Assembly: GCA_903865935.1 (NCBI GenBank)
Contig: CAIPLT010000071.1
Coordinates: 1 to 64,000 of the forward strand
Direction of reading: 5' to 3'
Length of the DNA: 64,000 bases
DNA from: Caldifarciminota bacterium
Lineage (GTDB): Bacteria > Hydrothermota > Tepidihabitantia > Tepidihabitantales > CAIPLT01
Shown here in pieces: positions 16,046 through 24,514 of the stretch. How positions within the stretch are numbered: position 1 is the stretch's first letter; each line of letters opens with the position of its first letter. The translations under genes were made by a program, and so were the position numbers. The notes beneath the pieces are model-generated. The model did not search any database. It was not told the DNA's origin and was given only the letters and a program-made list of their open reading frames with translations.

Positions 16046-17281
16046 ATGATGTACATACTAGTCGGTATAATTTGTCTGATTATTGGTATTTCTGCAGTAA
16101 TAATTATAACTCGATTACGGCAACGCGACGCCAAAGTAATTGCACAAGAGTTAATCTCTCAAACAGAATCTCAAAAAGTGCAAGACCTAGAAAACATTAT
16201 TAATAGAATTAAAGATTCCTTCGGGGCTCTTTCATTAGATGCTTTAGGAAAAAACACTCAAGAATTCTTAAAGCTAGCTAACGAGACTCTTTCAAAACAA
16301 ACACAGATGGGGGAAAAAGAACTTGAAGAAAAGAAAAAACTAATTGATCAAACGCTGATAGCAATGAAAGGAGACTTACAAAAAGTTCAAGATGTCGTGA
16401 CTAATTTTGAAAAAGACAGAGCGAGTAAATTTAGCGAAATTTCTACTCAATTAAAAAATGCTGCGGATCAAACAATAAAACTTCAAGAAACAACCAGTCA
16501 ATTACATACCGCATTAGCCAGCTCGCAAGTTCGTGGGCAATGGGGACAAAGAATGGCCGAAGATGTGTTAAGGCTTGCAGGTTTCGTAGAAGGAATCAAT
16601 TATCTTAAACAAAAGACTTTGGAAACTGCGGGAACAATTCCAGATTATACTTTTCTTCTACCTCAAGGGTTGAAAGTGAATATGGATGTTAAATTTCCAT
16701 TAGATAATTACATGCACTTCCTTGAAGCAAAAGCTGAAACAGACAAGAAGGTTTACAAAAGTAAATTCTTAACAGATGTAAAAGCAAGAATCAAAGAAGT
16801 AACCACTAGAGATTATATAAATCCAGCAGAGAACACCGTTGACTATGTTATAGTATTTATACCTAATGAACAGGTATATGGATTTATTAATGAAAACGAC
16901 AGGACCATATTAGATGAAGCGCTGAAGAGTAAGGTGATATTATGTTCCCCAGTGACTTTGTATGCGATACTAGCGATAATCAGACAAGCAGTGGACAACT
17001 TTAATCTTGAAAAAACCGCATCACAAATATTGTCATTGCTTGGTGAATTTAATAAGCAATGGAACGCTTTTTTAAAATCACTAGAAAGAATGGGGAAAAA
17101 AATTGAAGAGGCTCAGAAGGAATATGTTCTTTTAACTTCAACGCGTCGCAATCAGCTTGAACGTCCACTTAGAAAGATCGATGATTTAAGAGAACAAAAA
17201 GGGCTTCCATCAGAAACTTTGCCAGTCGAAAACGATATAATTACTATTCAGGATTCCGAAGAGATCAGTGACGAAAAATAA
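16046..17281 (+). CDS. rmuC: DNA recombination protein RmuC
   Basis: This 411-residue protein has an N-terminal membrane helix (about residues 3-22), a long coiled-coil region (about 30-150) and the RmuC nuclease-fold domain with VRGQWGQRMAEDVLRLAGF and DVKFPLDNY, where the Asp and following residues belong to a PD-(D/E)XK-type core. RmuC limits inversions and rearrangements at repeats, though its exact activity is not settled. Two ATGs occur in tandem; AAGGAG supports either. The interrupted nuclease-like gene follows 68 bases downstream. Confidence 0.93.
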   Translation: MMYILVGIICLIIGISAVIIITRLRQRDAKVIAQELISQTESQKVQDLENIINRIKDSFGALSLDALGKNTQEFLKLANETLSKQTQMGEKELEEKKKLIDQTLIAMKGDLQKVQDVVTNFEKDRASKFSEISTQLKNAADQTIKLQETTSQLHTALASSQVRGQWGQRMAEDVLRLAGFVEGINYLKQKTLETAGTIPDYTFLLPQGLKVNMDVKFPLDNYMHFLEAKAETDKKVYKSKFLTDVKARIKEVTTRDYINPAENTVDYVIVFIPNEQVYGFINENDRTILDEALKSKVILCSPVTLYAILAIIRQAVDNFNLEKTASQILSLLGEFNKQWNAFLKSLERMGKKIEEAQKEYVLLTSTRRNQLERPLRKIDDLREQKGLPSETLPVENDIITIQDSEEISDEK

Positions 17282-17349
17282 ATTCAATTTTATCTAACAC
17301 AGACCTTATATTATAGAAGTTATAATATTTAATAATATATATCACAAGA

Positions 17350-19047
17350 ATGGACGATTTATATCGAATTCATTTTGGTTTTTCAAAGAGCAAACGTTAT
17401 AATCAAGCTGTAGAAATTGCCAAACTTGCATTCGATTATAAAGCAACCGGAGCGAGTGAGGATATATGGCACACCGCATGTTTTACAAGAGAACAAGTCG
17501 ACTTAATGGCGTTGTTGTATAAAATTACACGAGGGTTCTTTAGGCGACAAATAAATAGAGTTTACGTGAGTTCGCTTATTTTATATTGTAGGAATGGACA
17601 ATATAATCACTTCTATGCGCCTTTAGCATACAAAGATCGAGTTCGTGAGGTAGCAGAAAAACTAAAAGATGAAACAGGGAAATCTTTTTCCGAATTAGCT
17701 GATTATCCTGTATCGGAATATCTAAAACCATACTGGGATGATAATATGCAAGTGCATTCGATATTAAAACAGGAAGGATACCTAGATTATATTGACGAAA
17801 ACGGAAAATTTAAAAAAACCGTTAATAAACCAAAAGAATATATTTCAAAATATAAAACGATCAAGGATCTTATTACTGAACGCAACTATGAAGAGGCAAT
17901 AAAGGTATGCTACGACACCCTTGGCGATAAATTTTATGACGAGCTACATAGTGAGCCAATATATTTAAAACGCATTGCTAAAATACCATTAATCGGCAGA
18001 GATCTTTTGTATTTTCGTGCCGAATCAACGCGGAACGATTTAATCAAGACCAATATAAAAGAATACTGTTCGTGTATTGACGAAGTGTTAAAACAATATA
18101 AAAAGAATGGATTTAAATCGCCGACAGATATAATTATAGAAAACGCACCAACAATGGAAAACCTTATTGAAAAAAGAAAACACGAGTGGCACCGGGGAGT
18201 ATTTCTGTGGAACGGAGAATTCAAAATAGATAATACCCCAATAAACATTGATTATTTTTCAAACCAGTATAATAAATGCCTTACTGGATGACTATTTGAA
18301 AAATATCCAAATCAAATTCAACATTGTAATATAACCGAGACGCCGTTAGGGGGGAAATATAACGGTTTTTGGATAACATATTCAGAAGAATATTATCAAA
18401 AGCAAATTATTGATAAAGGGTTGTGGCTATATGGAATAGAAGCATATCGCCACAAAGCATGGCATGAAACAAAGAGAGAGCCAGATTTTACCACAGTCAC
18501 ATCATTACTCGACATGGAAAAAAGTAATTACGGAACCAACGGTATTAGATTTACTGGTCGGACCCATGAAATAGACAACACTATATTCTACGAAATAGAT
18601 TTAATACGAAAAGATTTTTCTCTGACCGAAGATCTTGGAAATCCTTTTCTTGAACTTGTCGATGAAATTCTACGAGAAGCAGAAAATTTATTACGAGCGA
18701 ATTATAAATTACCAAGGATTGGAGAAGGGTGGGCTTCGGAAGTACAACTTTACAATTTGGTTAAGAAAACCTATAAAGATGCATTACTTCACGCTACCCC
18801 AGATTGGCTTAAGCCCCAACACCTAGATATTTTTGTGCATTCAAAAAATATGGCATTTGAATATCAAGGGAGACAACATTATGAACCTGTCGAGTTTTTT
18901 GGTGGGGAAGATGCGTTTATTAGATTACAAAAGCAAGATATCCGAAAAAACGAAAGATGTAAATCAAATCGTGTTATGATTATATATTGGAATTATGACG
19001 AACCCATCAATTCCGAAATACTTAACAAAAAGTTAAGTATTCTATGA
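17350..19047 (+). pseudogene. Nuclease-like gene interrupted by an in-frame TGA
   Basis: One frame runs from the ATG at 17350 to the stop at 19045-19047, broken only by TGA at 18289-18291. The 43 codons after that TGA are open and protein-like up to a TTG at 18421 that could otherwise look like a separate start. The combined product would be about 565 residues. The C-terminal part has a PD-(D/E)XK-like core: HLDIFVHSKNMAFEYQGRQHYEP, followed by QDIRKNERC and MIIYWNYDEP, a layout seen in Vsr-like and DUF723-type nucleases. The N-terminal part is unrecognised. No SECIS-like hairpin follows this TGA, so a nonsense mutation or sequence error is more likely than recoding. Confidence 0.65.
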
Positions 19048-19234
19048 GAATAATTATTATGCTGTTCAAATTAAGCGACACAACCCCACACATTTTTAAT
19101 TTAATAAATAACCCTCATTTTTATTACCTTTAGACTCAAAAAGTGCAAGGCAAAGACAGTTTTAAGCACCCTCAAAATATATACTGACAGTATAACAAAA
19201 AACTTACCGATTTTTTACTTTAACTTACTGAAAT

Positions 19235-19507
19235 CTAATGTCTAACACCTAAAATCCCGAAGATAGGGAGTAGTATTCCCCCAATGAACTTGGAATTGAA
19301 AAGAAGATTGTTTACAGGGTAATATAAGGTGTCTTTTAGGTTATTTATCATTCCATAAATCAGGATATTTTTAAGCGAACTTATTAAGGTATTTTTTAGC
19401 CCGTATTTGATTGACGCCTTGAAGCAGTTCTTCGGCGATAAGTTTGCCGACTTCTTCGGTAAATCTTTCGGAGAATTCTTTAGCAAGTTCTTTACGGCAT
19501 TATCCAC
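19235..19507 (-). CDS. Doubtful small ORF, LKN-rich hydrophobic protein
   Basis: This 90-residue frame is Lys/Asn/Leu-rich with loose 11-residue periodicity (for example YGLKNTLISSL then KNILIYGMINN then LKDTLYYPVNN) and a hydrophobic end. No ribosome binding site precedes its ATG, the family is unknown, and the DNA lies between a decayed repeat phrase and a non-coding gap. It may be an amphipathic small protein or simply an open frame in A/T-rich DNA. Confidence 0.25.
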   Translation of the reverse strand: MDNAVKNLLKNSPKDLPKKSANLSPKNCFKASIKYGLKNTLISSLKNILIYGMINNLKDTLYYPVNNLLFNSKFIGGILLPIFGILGVRH

Positions 19508-19526
19508 ATTAGATAAAACTTTTCTT

Positions 19527-19549
19527 TGACAGGATTAACAGGATTTTTT
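19527..19549. repeat. ACAGGATTAACAGGATT repeat phrase
   Basis: Two imperfect copies of ACAGGATT in tandem. Phrases of this type recur in intergenic DNA of many uncultured bacteria; related phrases are at 2870-2980, 10549-10614 and 20252-20303. Confidence 0.5.
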
Positions 19550-19577
19550 CTCTGGAAAGTTATGTATTAGATGAAAA

Positions 19578-19606
19578 AAATAGCGGCTCGAATAGAGCCG
19601 CTATTT
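19578..19606 (-). terminator. Intrinsic terminator of RRM gene
   Basis: AAATAGCGGCTC (19578-19589) and GAGCCGCTATTT (19595-19606) form a perfect 12-bp stem with a 5-base loop; on the minus strand the stem is followed by a run of T. It lies 19 bases beyond the RRM gene's stop. Confidence 0.93.
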
Positions 19607-19624
19607 GAGTATATTAGTCGATAA

Positions 19625-19933
19625 TTACCAGCTACGAGGTCTGGAAGAATTACCGGAACGTTCGCCAAAAGAACGAGTACTACGTTCTTCTCGCGGCTTT
19701 GCTGTATTAACAACCAAAGCTCGACCTTCGAGCTGTGTGCCGTTTAATGCTGCAATTGCCTTTTGGGCTGAGTCATCGGTATCCATTTCGACAAACGCGA
19801 ACCCGCGCGGCCGATTGGAAAACTTGTCAGTTATGATATTAACCGATGTTACGTTGCCATGCTTGGCAAACATTGCGTTGAGGTCTGTGTCCGTTGTTGT
19901 AAACGGCATGTTACCTATGTAGATTTTACTCAT
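19625..19933 (-). CDS. RRM-domain RNA-binding protein
   Basis: This 102-residue protein is one RNA recognition motif: RNP2 is IYIGNM at residues 4-9 and RNP1 is RGFAFVEM in the middle. A Gly/Arg/Ser-rich tail follows. Such proteins are common in cyanobacteria, Bacteroidetes and related groups, where several respond to cold; function here is inferred as RNA chaperone. The ATG at 19933 is supported by GGAG 6 bases upstream; an in-frame ATG at 19999 lacks a site. A strong promoter lies 270 bases upstream, leaving a long untranslated leader, and a perfect terminator follows. Confidence 0.92.
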   Translation of the reverse strand: MSKIYIGNMPFTTTDTDLNAMFAKHGNVTSVNIITDKFSNRPRGFAFVEMDTDDSAQKAIAALNGTQLEGRALVVNTAKPREERSTRSFGERSGNSSRPRSW

Positions 19934-20203
19934 TTTTTCTCCTGCACCTATCTTTGATAGATGTTTCTTTTTGAGTCTTGTTAATTTTACTTTTTCCACC
20001 GACTCTTTTTATAGTGAAAGAAAGTTTTAAAGGGAGATTACTTTTATCTTGTAATCACTAACACTTACGCCAATTACTAATCAAGAACTTACATTACTGT
20101 CGGGAAAAATTTGATATCTCTCCTTTAAACTTTCAGTAAGGCAGGTTGTCCTGTTTAAATAGCGGAGTGTGCAACTTATCCCTTTAAGATAAAGTATTGC
20201 ACT
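19934..20203 (-). promoter_or_regulatory. Long 5' untranslated leader of RRM gene
   Basis: About 270 bases lie between the predicted transcription start and the start codon, with no good ORF beyond a short in-frame extension. Long leaders are characteristic of cold-shock genes, where they act as RNA thermosensors. A specific fold was not worked out here. Confidence 0.5.
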
Positions 20204-20209
20204 TATTGA

Positions 20210-20238
20210 ATAGTAACACAATTATCCCGTTTTGTCAA
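20210..20238 (-). promoter_or_regulatory. Strong promoter of RRM gene
   Basis: On the minus strand TTGACA (20233-20238), exactly 17 bases and TACTAT (20210-20215); predicted start near 20203. Confidence 0.8.
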
Positions 20239-20251
20239 GGGTTATTTATAT

Positions 20252-20303
20252 GAACACTGAAAAAACCACGAAACCCCGAATCCGCCTCAGGCGGACCACG
20301 AAG
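20252..20303. repeat. CCACGAA repeat phrase with CCGCCT/AGGCGG hairpin
   Basis: ACCACGAA occurs on both sides of CCGCCT (20282-20287) and AGGCGG (20289-20294), which form a 6-bp palindromic hairpin. The layout matches a common dispersed intergenic phrase type in uncultured bacteria. Confidence 0.5.
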
Positions 20304-20401
20304 AATTGTAGGGCAAGGCTTTAACCTTACAAGCTTTAAGAAAGCAAACCAATTTGTTCTTGACGAAGAAGCATTTTTACTACATCATATATCATTATAA
20401 A

Positions 20402-22030
20402 ATGAAAAGATTACTCCTGATACTAATTGGTTTTAGTCTGGCAAATGCAATGCCACTTAAACCAAGCCTATTAAGCCAACCCAATATCCCCGAGCCGATT
20501 TTTCCTCGGGGCGTTGAAATTGCTGGCCCGAATAAATTTTTTAACCGCGAAAATTTAGAGACCGTTACAATTCTGATGCAATTTCCGGATAACCGCGCTG
20601 ATACTTTAAGGTACTCGCCGGCACTATTTGATTCGATGCTCTATTCGACTGGTATTTATAATAATGCATTATATCGGCAGGGCAGTCTTAATGATTATTA
20701 TTTAGAAAACTCGTACGGAACTTTCCACGTGCCTGGCGCTGTTGCGGACAATCGATGGTTTTTGTCGAGCTATAATTATGCTTCATATTATGACGGTAAC
20801 TATATGTTAAGCATGGGCGGTCAGCTTGCACAAGATAATGTCCAGCAGGTTGACCAGTATATTAATTTTCATGATTTTGATTTGAATAATGACGGGCATA
20901 TTGATGCGATGTTTATGGTACATGCTGGAGCTGACGGTTCGGATGACGGCAATATTAATCACTGCTGGTCGCATGCGATTCCATATTTTAATTATACGAC
21001 CAATGACGGAGTTATTATTGATGGTGTAACCAATGTGCCGGAGTTTGCGATGGTCACCGCTGCATACGAGACAACGATGTGTTGTATTGCAGTGATGTGC
21101 CATGAATTAGGCCATCTGGCTGGTTTGCCTGATTTATATGATGGTACTCGATATACATGGGGAGTTGGTTATTGGGGCTTGATGGGTTATGGAGCGTGGG
21201 GTGCAGGCGGGAATACGCCGTGGAGTCCATCGCATATGGAAACGTGGAGTAAAGTTCGTGCCGGATTTGTCACGCCAGTCATAATTACGAGCGATACCCA
21301 CAATCTGCGGATATTAGATATTGAAACTCATCCGGTCGCCTACAAAGTTTGGCGTAATGGCTTGAATCGTGACACATGTTTTTATTTAGAAAACCGCCAG
21401 CAAAAAGGTTTTGATACACCTTTGCCCAGTGCAGGGCTTTTAATCTGGCACATTGACCCGGGTCGCGGTTCTTGGCACAACATAGTTGATTTGGAAGAAG
21501 ACAGTAGTTATCATCTTGACCACGGTAATGGTGTTCGTCCGAACCCGCATTTTTACAATCAATTGCTTGGCGATACAAGTGATGTACTACCTGGAATCTG
21601 GAACCGCACGGTCTTTGATAATTATACAATCCCTAATAGCAAAGCATTTAATGGGACTCCAACCAATGTTGGTGTACGGAATATCCGTCAGGTCGGCGAT
21701 ACGATAATCTGTGATATTACTTTGACACCGCAGTACATAGAAGAGAAATCTGCTCAGCCAATATCACGAATAAAGCTTTCCGCGCAACCCAATCCGTTTG
21801 CCAAAGCGATAAATATCAAAATAGAACCGACAACTAATAATGAGCTACACCAAATAGGAATTTATTCGATTAGTGGCGAACAGGTTTATACGAATAATAT
21901 TTTGGGTATTGGAAGCTTCAGGTGGCTTGGCATAGATAATTCTGGCAAAGTTTTGCCGAGCGGAGTTTATTTTATGAGGGTTTCCGGGGAAAATTTATAC
22001 GGCTGTCAAAAAGTAATAATCCAGCGTTAA
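20402..22030 (+). CDS. Secreted M6-family metalloprotease with sorting domain
   Basis: This protein of 542 residues has a signal peptide (KRLLLILIGFSLANA), an M6 (immune inhibitor A-like) peptidase domain with the zinc motif HELGHLAGLPDLYD near residue 234, and the M6-typical WGLMGYGAWG just after it. The last 80-90 residues are a FlgD-like C-terminal domain (QPNPF...GIYSISGEQV...LPSGVYFMR), the cargo signal type used by type IX secretion. The protease should be exported to the cell surface or medium. The ATG at 20402 directly precedes the signal peptide; an ATG at 20354 would add an odd extension. No ribosome binding site is seen at 20402. Confidence 0.9.
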   Translation: MKRLLLILIGFSLANAMPLKPSLLSQPNIPEPIFPRGVEIAGPNKFFNRENLETVTILMQFPDNRADTLRYSPALFDSMLYSTGIYNNALYRQGSLNDYYLENSYGTFHVPGAVADNRWFLSSYNYASYYDGNYMLSMGGQLAQDNVQQVDQYINFHDFDLNNDGHIDAMFMVHAGADGSDDGNINHCWSHAIPYFNYTTNDGVIIDGVTNVPEFAMVTAAYETTMCCIAVMCHELGHLAGLPDLYDGTRYTWGVGYWGLMGYGAWGAGGNTPWSPSHMETWSKVRAGFVTPVIITSDTHNLRILDIETHPVAYKVWRNGLNRDTCFYLENRQQKGFDTPLPSAGLLIWHIDPGRGSWHNIVDLEEDSSYHLDHGNGVRPNPHFYNQLLGDTSDVLPGIWNRTVFDNYTIPNSKAFNGTPTNVGVRNIRQVGDTIICDITLTPQYIEEKSAQPISRIKLSAQPNPFAKAINIKIEPTTNNELHQIGIYSISGEQVYTNNILGIGSFRWLGIDNSGKVLPSGVYFMRVSGENLYGCQKVIIQR

Positions 22031-22048
22031 ATATAATTAGAGTATTAA

Positions 22049-22879
22049 CTAAGCGATGGTGAGCCATTCAGTCTTTGCCCGGTTCCATTCGTATATCGGG
22101 TGACCGATTTCAGTATAAAAATCTTTTATCTGGTCTTCGTTGTATCCTAGGCAATTTTCTAATATCGGCGCCAATACGGCCAAGGCATTTTCGGAAAGCA
22201 CGGTCCGTTTTGAGATGTGACCTAAATACGGTGACGGCGATACCGCAATCGTAAAACCACCATAAACATTGACGTGCAGCATCACATGTAAATCCGAAGA
22301 GCCGTCGCCGACATAAATAACCTGCTCGCGCGGGATATGGTGCTTGTCAATTAGATAATCGACAAATGTAACCTTGCCCTGTCCGGCACCGGTCCGTTCA
22401 ATGTCAACAATTTTGCCGTCATTGTCGAATTTGAACTCGGTCCCGAAAATCCGCTCCGCCGGTAACACGCCTTTGAGTGAAGTCTCAATCAGAACTTTAG
22501 GACAAGCCGAGACGATATAGGACCTGAACTCAAAACCGCCAATGCCTGTTTCTAACGTCTTGAATAACTCTTTGACGTTTTCTTTTAACCGAAGCTGCTC
22601 GCCAGCTTTGATTAGAACATCTCTGGTTACACTGTTTTTATAATCCGTATCATAAAGAAACAGGTAGGCAAGCTCGCCGCCTAACTGGGTGATATTCCTT
22701 TTTCTTATTTCCTTGACCTTTGCCTTGAACGATTCTTCTTTAATCGAAAGCAGTTCGGATATTAAAACACCAGAATCATCAAAAGACAGGGTCTGGTCAA
22801 AATCCGAGACGAACAGAAATCGCTTGCCAAGAAAATGGCGCTTTGGTGCGCCTTTGTTTTTTTGCTGCTTATTTAGCAT
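22049..22879 (-). CDS. HAD-family phosphatase (phosphoserine phosphatase-like)
   Basis: This 276-residue protein has HAD motif I DFDQT with nucleophile Asp26 and Asp28, a motif II region ending in IVSACPK, and motif III/IV YVGDGSSDLHVM. The arrangement, with a helical cap after motif I, resembles the HAD-IB group (phosphoserine phosphatase and relatives). Substrate cannot be assigned. It is convergent with the M6 protease, and its promoter places the predicted transcription start at the ATG. Confidence 0.85.
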   Translation of the reverse strand: MLNKQQKNKGAPKRHFLGKRFLFVSDFDQTLSFDDSGVLISELLSIKEESFKAKVKEIRKRNITQLGGELAYLFLYDTDYKNSVTRDVLIKAGEQLRLKENVKELFKTLETGIGGFEFRSYIVSACPKVLIETSLKGVLPAERIFGTEFKFDNDGKIVDIERTGAGQGKVTFVDYLIDKHHIPREQVIYVGDGSSDLHVMLHVNVYGGFTIAVSPSPYLGHISKRTVLSENALAVLAPILENCLGYNEDQIKDFYTEIGHPIYEWNRAKTEWLTIA

Positions 22880-22884
22880 AACTT

Positions 22885-22912
22885 ATTCTATCTGATCGAT
22901 GCGGTTTGTCAA
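22885..22912 (-). promoter_or_regulatory. HAD phosphatase promoter, leaderless
   Basis: On the minus strand TTGACA (22907-22912), 16 bases and TAGAAT (22885-22890); the ATG begins at 22879, the sixth base after the -10 box, with no ribosome binding site. Confidence 0.75.
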
Positions 22913-22926
22913 TGGCGATAAGTGAC

Positions 22927-22954
22927 TTGACATATATAAATATACAATCATAAT
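22927..22954 (+). promoter_or_regulatory. Promoter of zinc-ribbon/RDD gene
   Basis: TTGACA (22927-22932), 16 bases and CATAAT (22949-22954); predicted start near 22961 gives a 27-base leader with a GGAGG site. Diverges from the phosphatase promoter with the -35 boxes 14 bases apart. Confidence 0.7.
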
Positions 22955-22987
22955 AGAGTCAGATTATTATGCGGAATCGGAGGATAT

Positions 22988-23572
22988 ATGTATTGTAGAA
23001 ATTGTGGTAAAGAATTAACTGATCTGGCAGAGATTTGTGTTCAATGCGGCGCCAAGCCAAAATCAGGCGATAAATTTTGCCAGAACTGCGGTGCGGAAAC
23101 CGGACCGAGTGCTGAGATATGCACAAAATGCGGGGTTCGATCAAAACCTGCCATGGTGATGACACAGGAAATTTTTGCCGGATTCTGGCGCAGATTTGGC
23201 GCAGCAATTATTGACGGCATTATCTTAGGGATAGCCGAAACGATAATCTTTCGACGCTCTGCATTTCGAACGTTCGCATTTGCACCCTGGGTATTTTTTA
23301 AAAGTTATGTCTGGACTATGGTATTCGGCTGGTTATATTATGCGTTGATGGAAAGTTCAGTCAAACAGGCAACATGGGGCAAGATGTTAATCGGCATTAA
23401 AGTCACAGACCTGGAAGGTAATCGAATCTCTTTCGGTAAAGCGACTGCCCGCCACTTCAGTAAAATAATTTCGGGATTAATTTTATGTATTGGTTATATA
23501 ATGGCTGGTTTTACCGAGAAAAAACAGGCGCTGCACGATATAATCGCCGGGACTTTAGTCGTAAAGAAATAA
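22988..23572 (+). CDS. Zinc-ribbon plus RDD-family membrane protein
   Basis: This 194-residue protein opens with tandem zinc-ribbon CxxC pairs (CRNCGKE, CVQCGAK, CQNCGAE, CTKCGVR within residues 3-52), followed by an RDD domain: FWRRFGAAIIDGIILG, a second transmembrane segment around 95-120, and WGKMLIGIKVTDLEGNRISFGKATARHF near the end. RDD proteins are small integral membrane proteins, some linked to Na+/H+ exchange; the fused ribbons suggest assembly or regulation in the cytoplasm. GGAGG lies before the ATG. Confidence 0.88.
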   Translation: MYCRNCGKELTDLAEICVQCGAKPKSGDKFCQNCGAETGPSAEICTKCGVRSKPAMVMTQEIFAGFWRRFGAAIIDGIILGIAETIIFRRSAFRTFAFAPWVFFKSYVWTMVFGWLYYALMESSVKQATWGKMLIGIKVTDLEGNRISFGKATARHFSKIISGLILCIGYIMAGFTEKKQALHDIIAGTLVVKK

Positions 23573-23599
23573 TAAAGAGATTATAAAATTGGACAATAT

Positions 23600-24460
23600 T
23601 TAGTTGCCGTAGTTTTCGAGTAGTTTATTGATTTCATTGATAATCTTATCAATTTTCTCTTCAGCTATTTTTATTGCCCGCAAAACATTTACATTGTCAA
23701 GGATTTCTCGGCACAAAACTAGTCCAGAATCTAAGAGCGCTCTTTTTTGAGTGACGTTTAGAGTAGCAAGCGAAGTCAACGGGTAAAGTTTGGCTCGCTC
23801 AATAAGATTTTCCAACCCGTTTTTGGGCGGATAATTCCAGCCTAAGGTTTTCATACCAACACATTCAGCATACCGGATTGCTTCAGATGTAAGTTTGGTA
23901 TTAGTCACAAGCCACGCCTCGTCAAATTTCTGTGCCGAAGCGGGATGTGACTGCCACTGTTTTTGCAGGTCTTCAAAACGCGCCTGGATATAGAGCGCTA
24001 TTTTTACGTCAGATTTTATCCCGTGCTCGTTATGAAATTTACACTCAACCATTACACATCGGTTATCCTTTTTGCCGACAACATCTATTTCGTGGGTAAC
24101 GCAAAAACCAGGGACAATCTTGCTGACCTCAATCGAAAACCCCTGCGACTTTAATAACTTACCAACAAACTTCTCAAATGGATGTCCGGATGGTCCTAAT
24201 TTCATAATCGCGGCTTTTAGACCGTATCGCGCCGCAGTATGTGATTGATATTGGCGTAAAAGCGAAAAGGCGCGTCGGTAAATATCCGAAGTCTTTGTGC
24301 CATCTTTTAGTTCACTTTTTATCTGCACGACGATATCATCAATGGTGCTTGGGGCGACTCTTACTCGTTCTAAGGAGCGCCGTAATTTGCTTTCAGAAAA
24401 GGGTTCTTTTTCTCCGGACGCTTTAATGATGATTATTTCTTTTTCTGGTATTTGAGTCAT
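23600..24460 (-). CDS. ATP-cone domain fused to a restriction-endonuclease-like nuclease
   Basis: This protein of 286 residues has an N-terminal ATP-cone (about residues 8-90: IIIIKASGEKEPFSESKLRRSL ... SHTAARYGLKAAI), the nucleotide-sensing module of ribonucleotide reductases and NrdR. It is followed by an Mrr-like nuclease core, HEIDVVGKKDNRCVMVECKFH, with Asp and Glu-x-Lys of PD-(D/E)XK. The C terminus is a helical region. I infer a DNA-cleaving or DNA-binding protein controlled by ATP/dATP levels. The ATG at 24460 is preferred; a TTG four codons earlier is possible. The promoter lies so close that the leader is about 9 bases. Confidence 0.82.
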   Translation of the reverse strand: MTQIPEKEIIIIKASGEKEPFSESKLRRSLERVRVAPSTIDDIVVQIKSELKDGTKTSDIYRRAFSLLRQYQSHTAARYGLKAAIMKLGPSGHPFEKFVGKLLKSQGFSIEVSKIVPGFCVTHEIDVVGKKDNRCVMVECKFHNEHGIKSDVKIALYIQARFEDLQKQWQSHPASAQKFDEAWLVTNTKLTSEAIRYAECVGMKTLGWNYPPKNGLENLIERAKLYPLTSLATLNVTQKRALLDSGLVLCREILDNVNVLRAIKIAEEKIDKIINEINKLLENYGN

Positions 24461-24475
24461 AGATGCTCGCAATTA

Positions 24476-24503
24476 ATTTTATTTCTAATATAGATATTGT
24501 CAA
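24476..24503 (-). promoter_or_regulatory. Promoter of ATP-cone/nuclease gene
   Basis: On the minus strand TTGACA (24498-24503), 16 bases and TAAAAT (24476-24481). Predicted start near 24469 leaves only about 9 bases before the ATG at 24460. Confidence 0.7.
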
Positions 24504-24514
24504 TAATCAGCATA

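Noticed and set aside
18289-18330. SECIS element after the TGA of the nuclease-like gene
   Set aside because: Only weak A/T-rich pairings (ATTTGA with TCAAAT over a 12-base loop) were found; no small loop with an early G, unlike the FG-GAP case.
18421-19047. Separate gene starting at a TTG after the interrupted nuclease frame
   Set aside because: The 43 codons before it are open in the same frame and protein-like, there is no ribosome binding site, and the sequence continues the upstream protein.
20360-20395. Consensus promoter just before the M6 protease
   Set aside because: TTGACG at 20360 has no -10 box at a workable distance; the nearest TATCAT would need a 24-base spacer.
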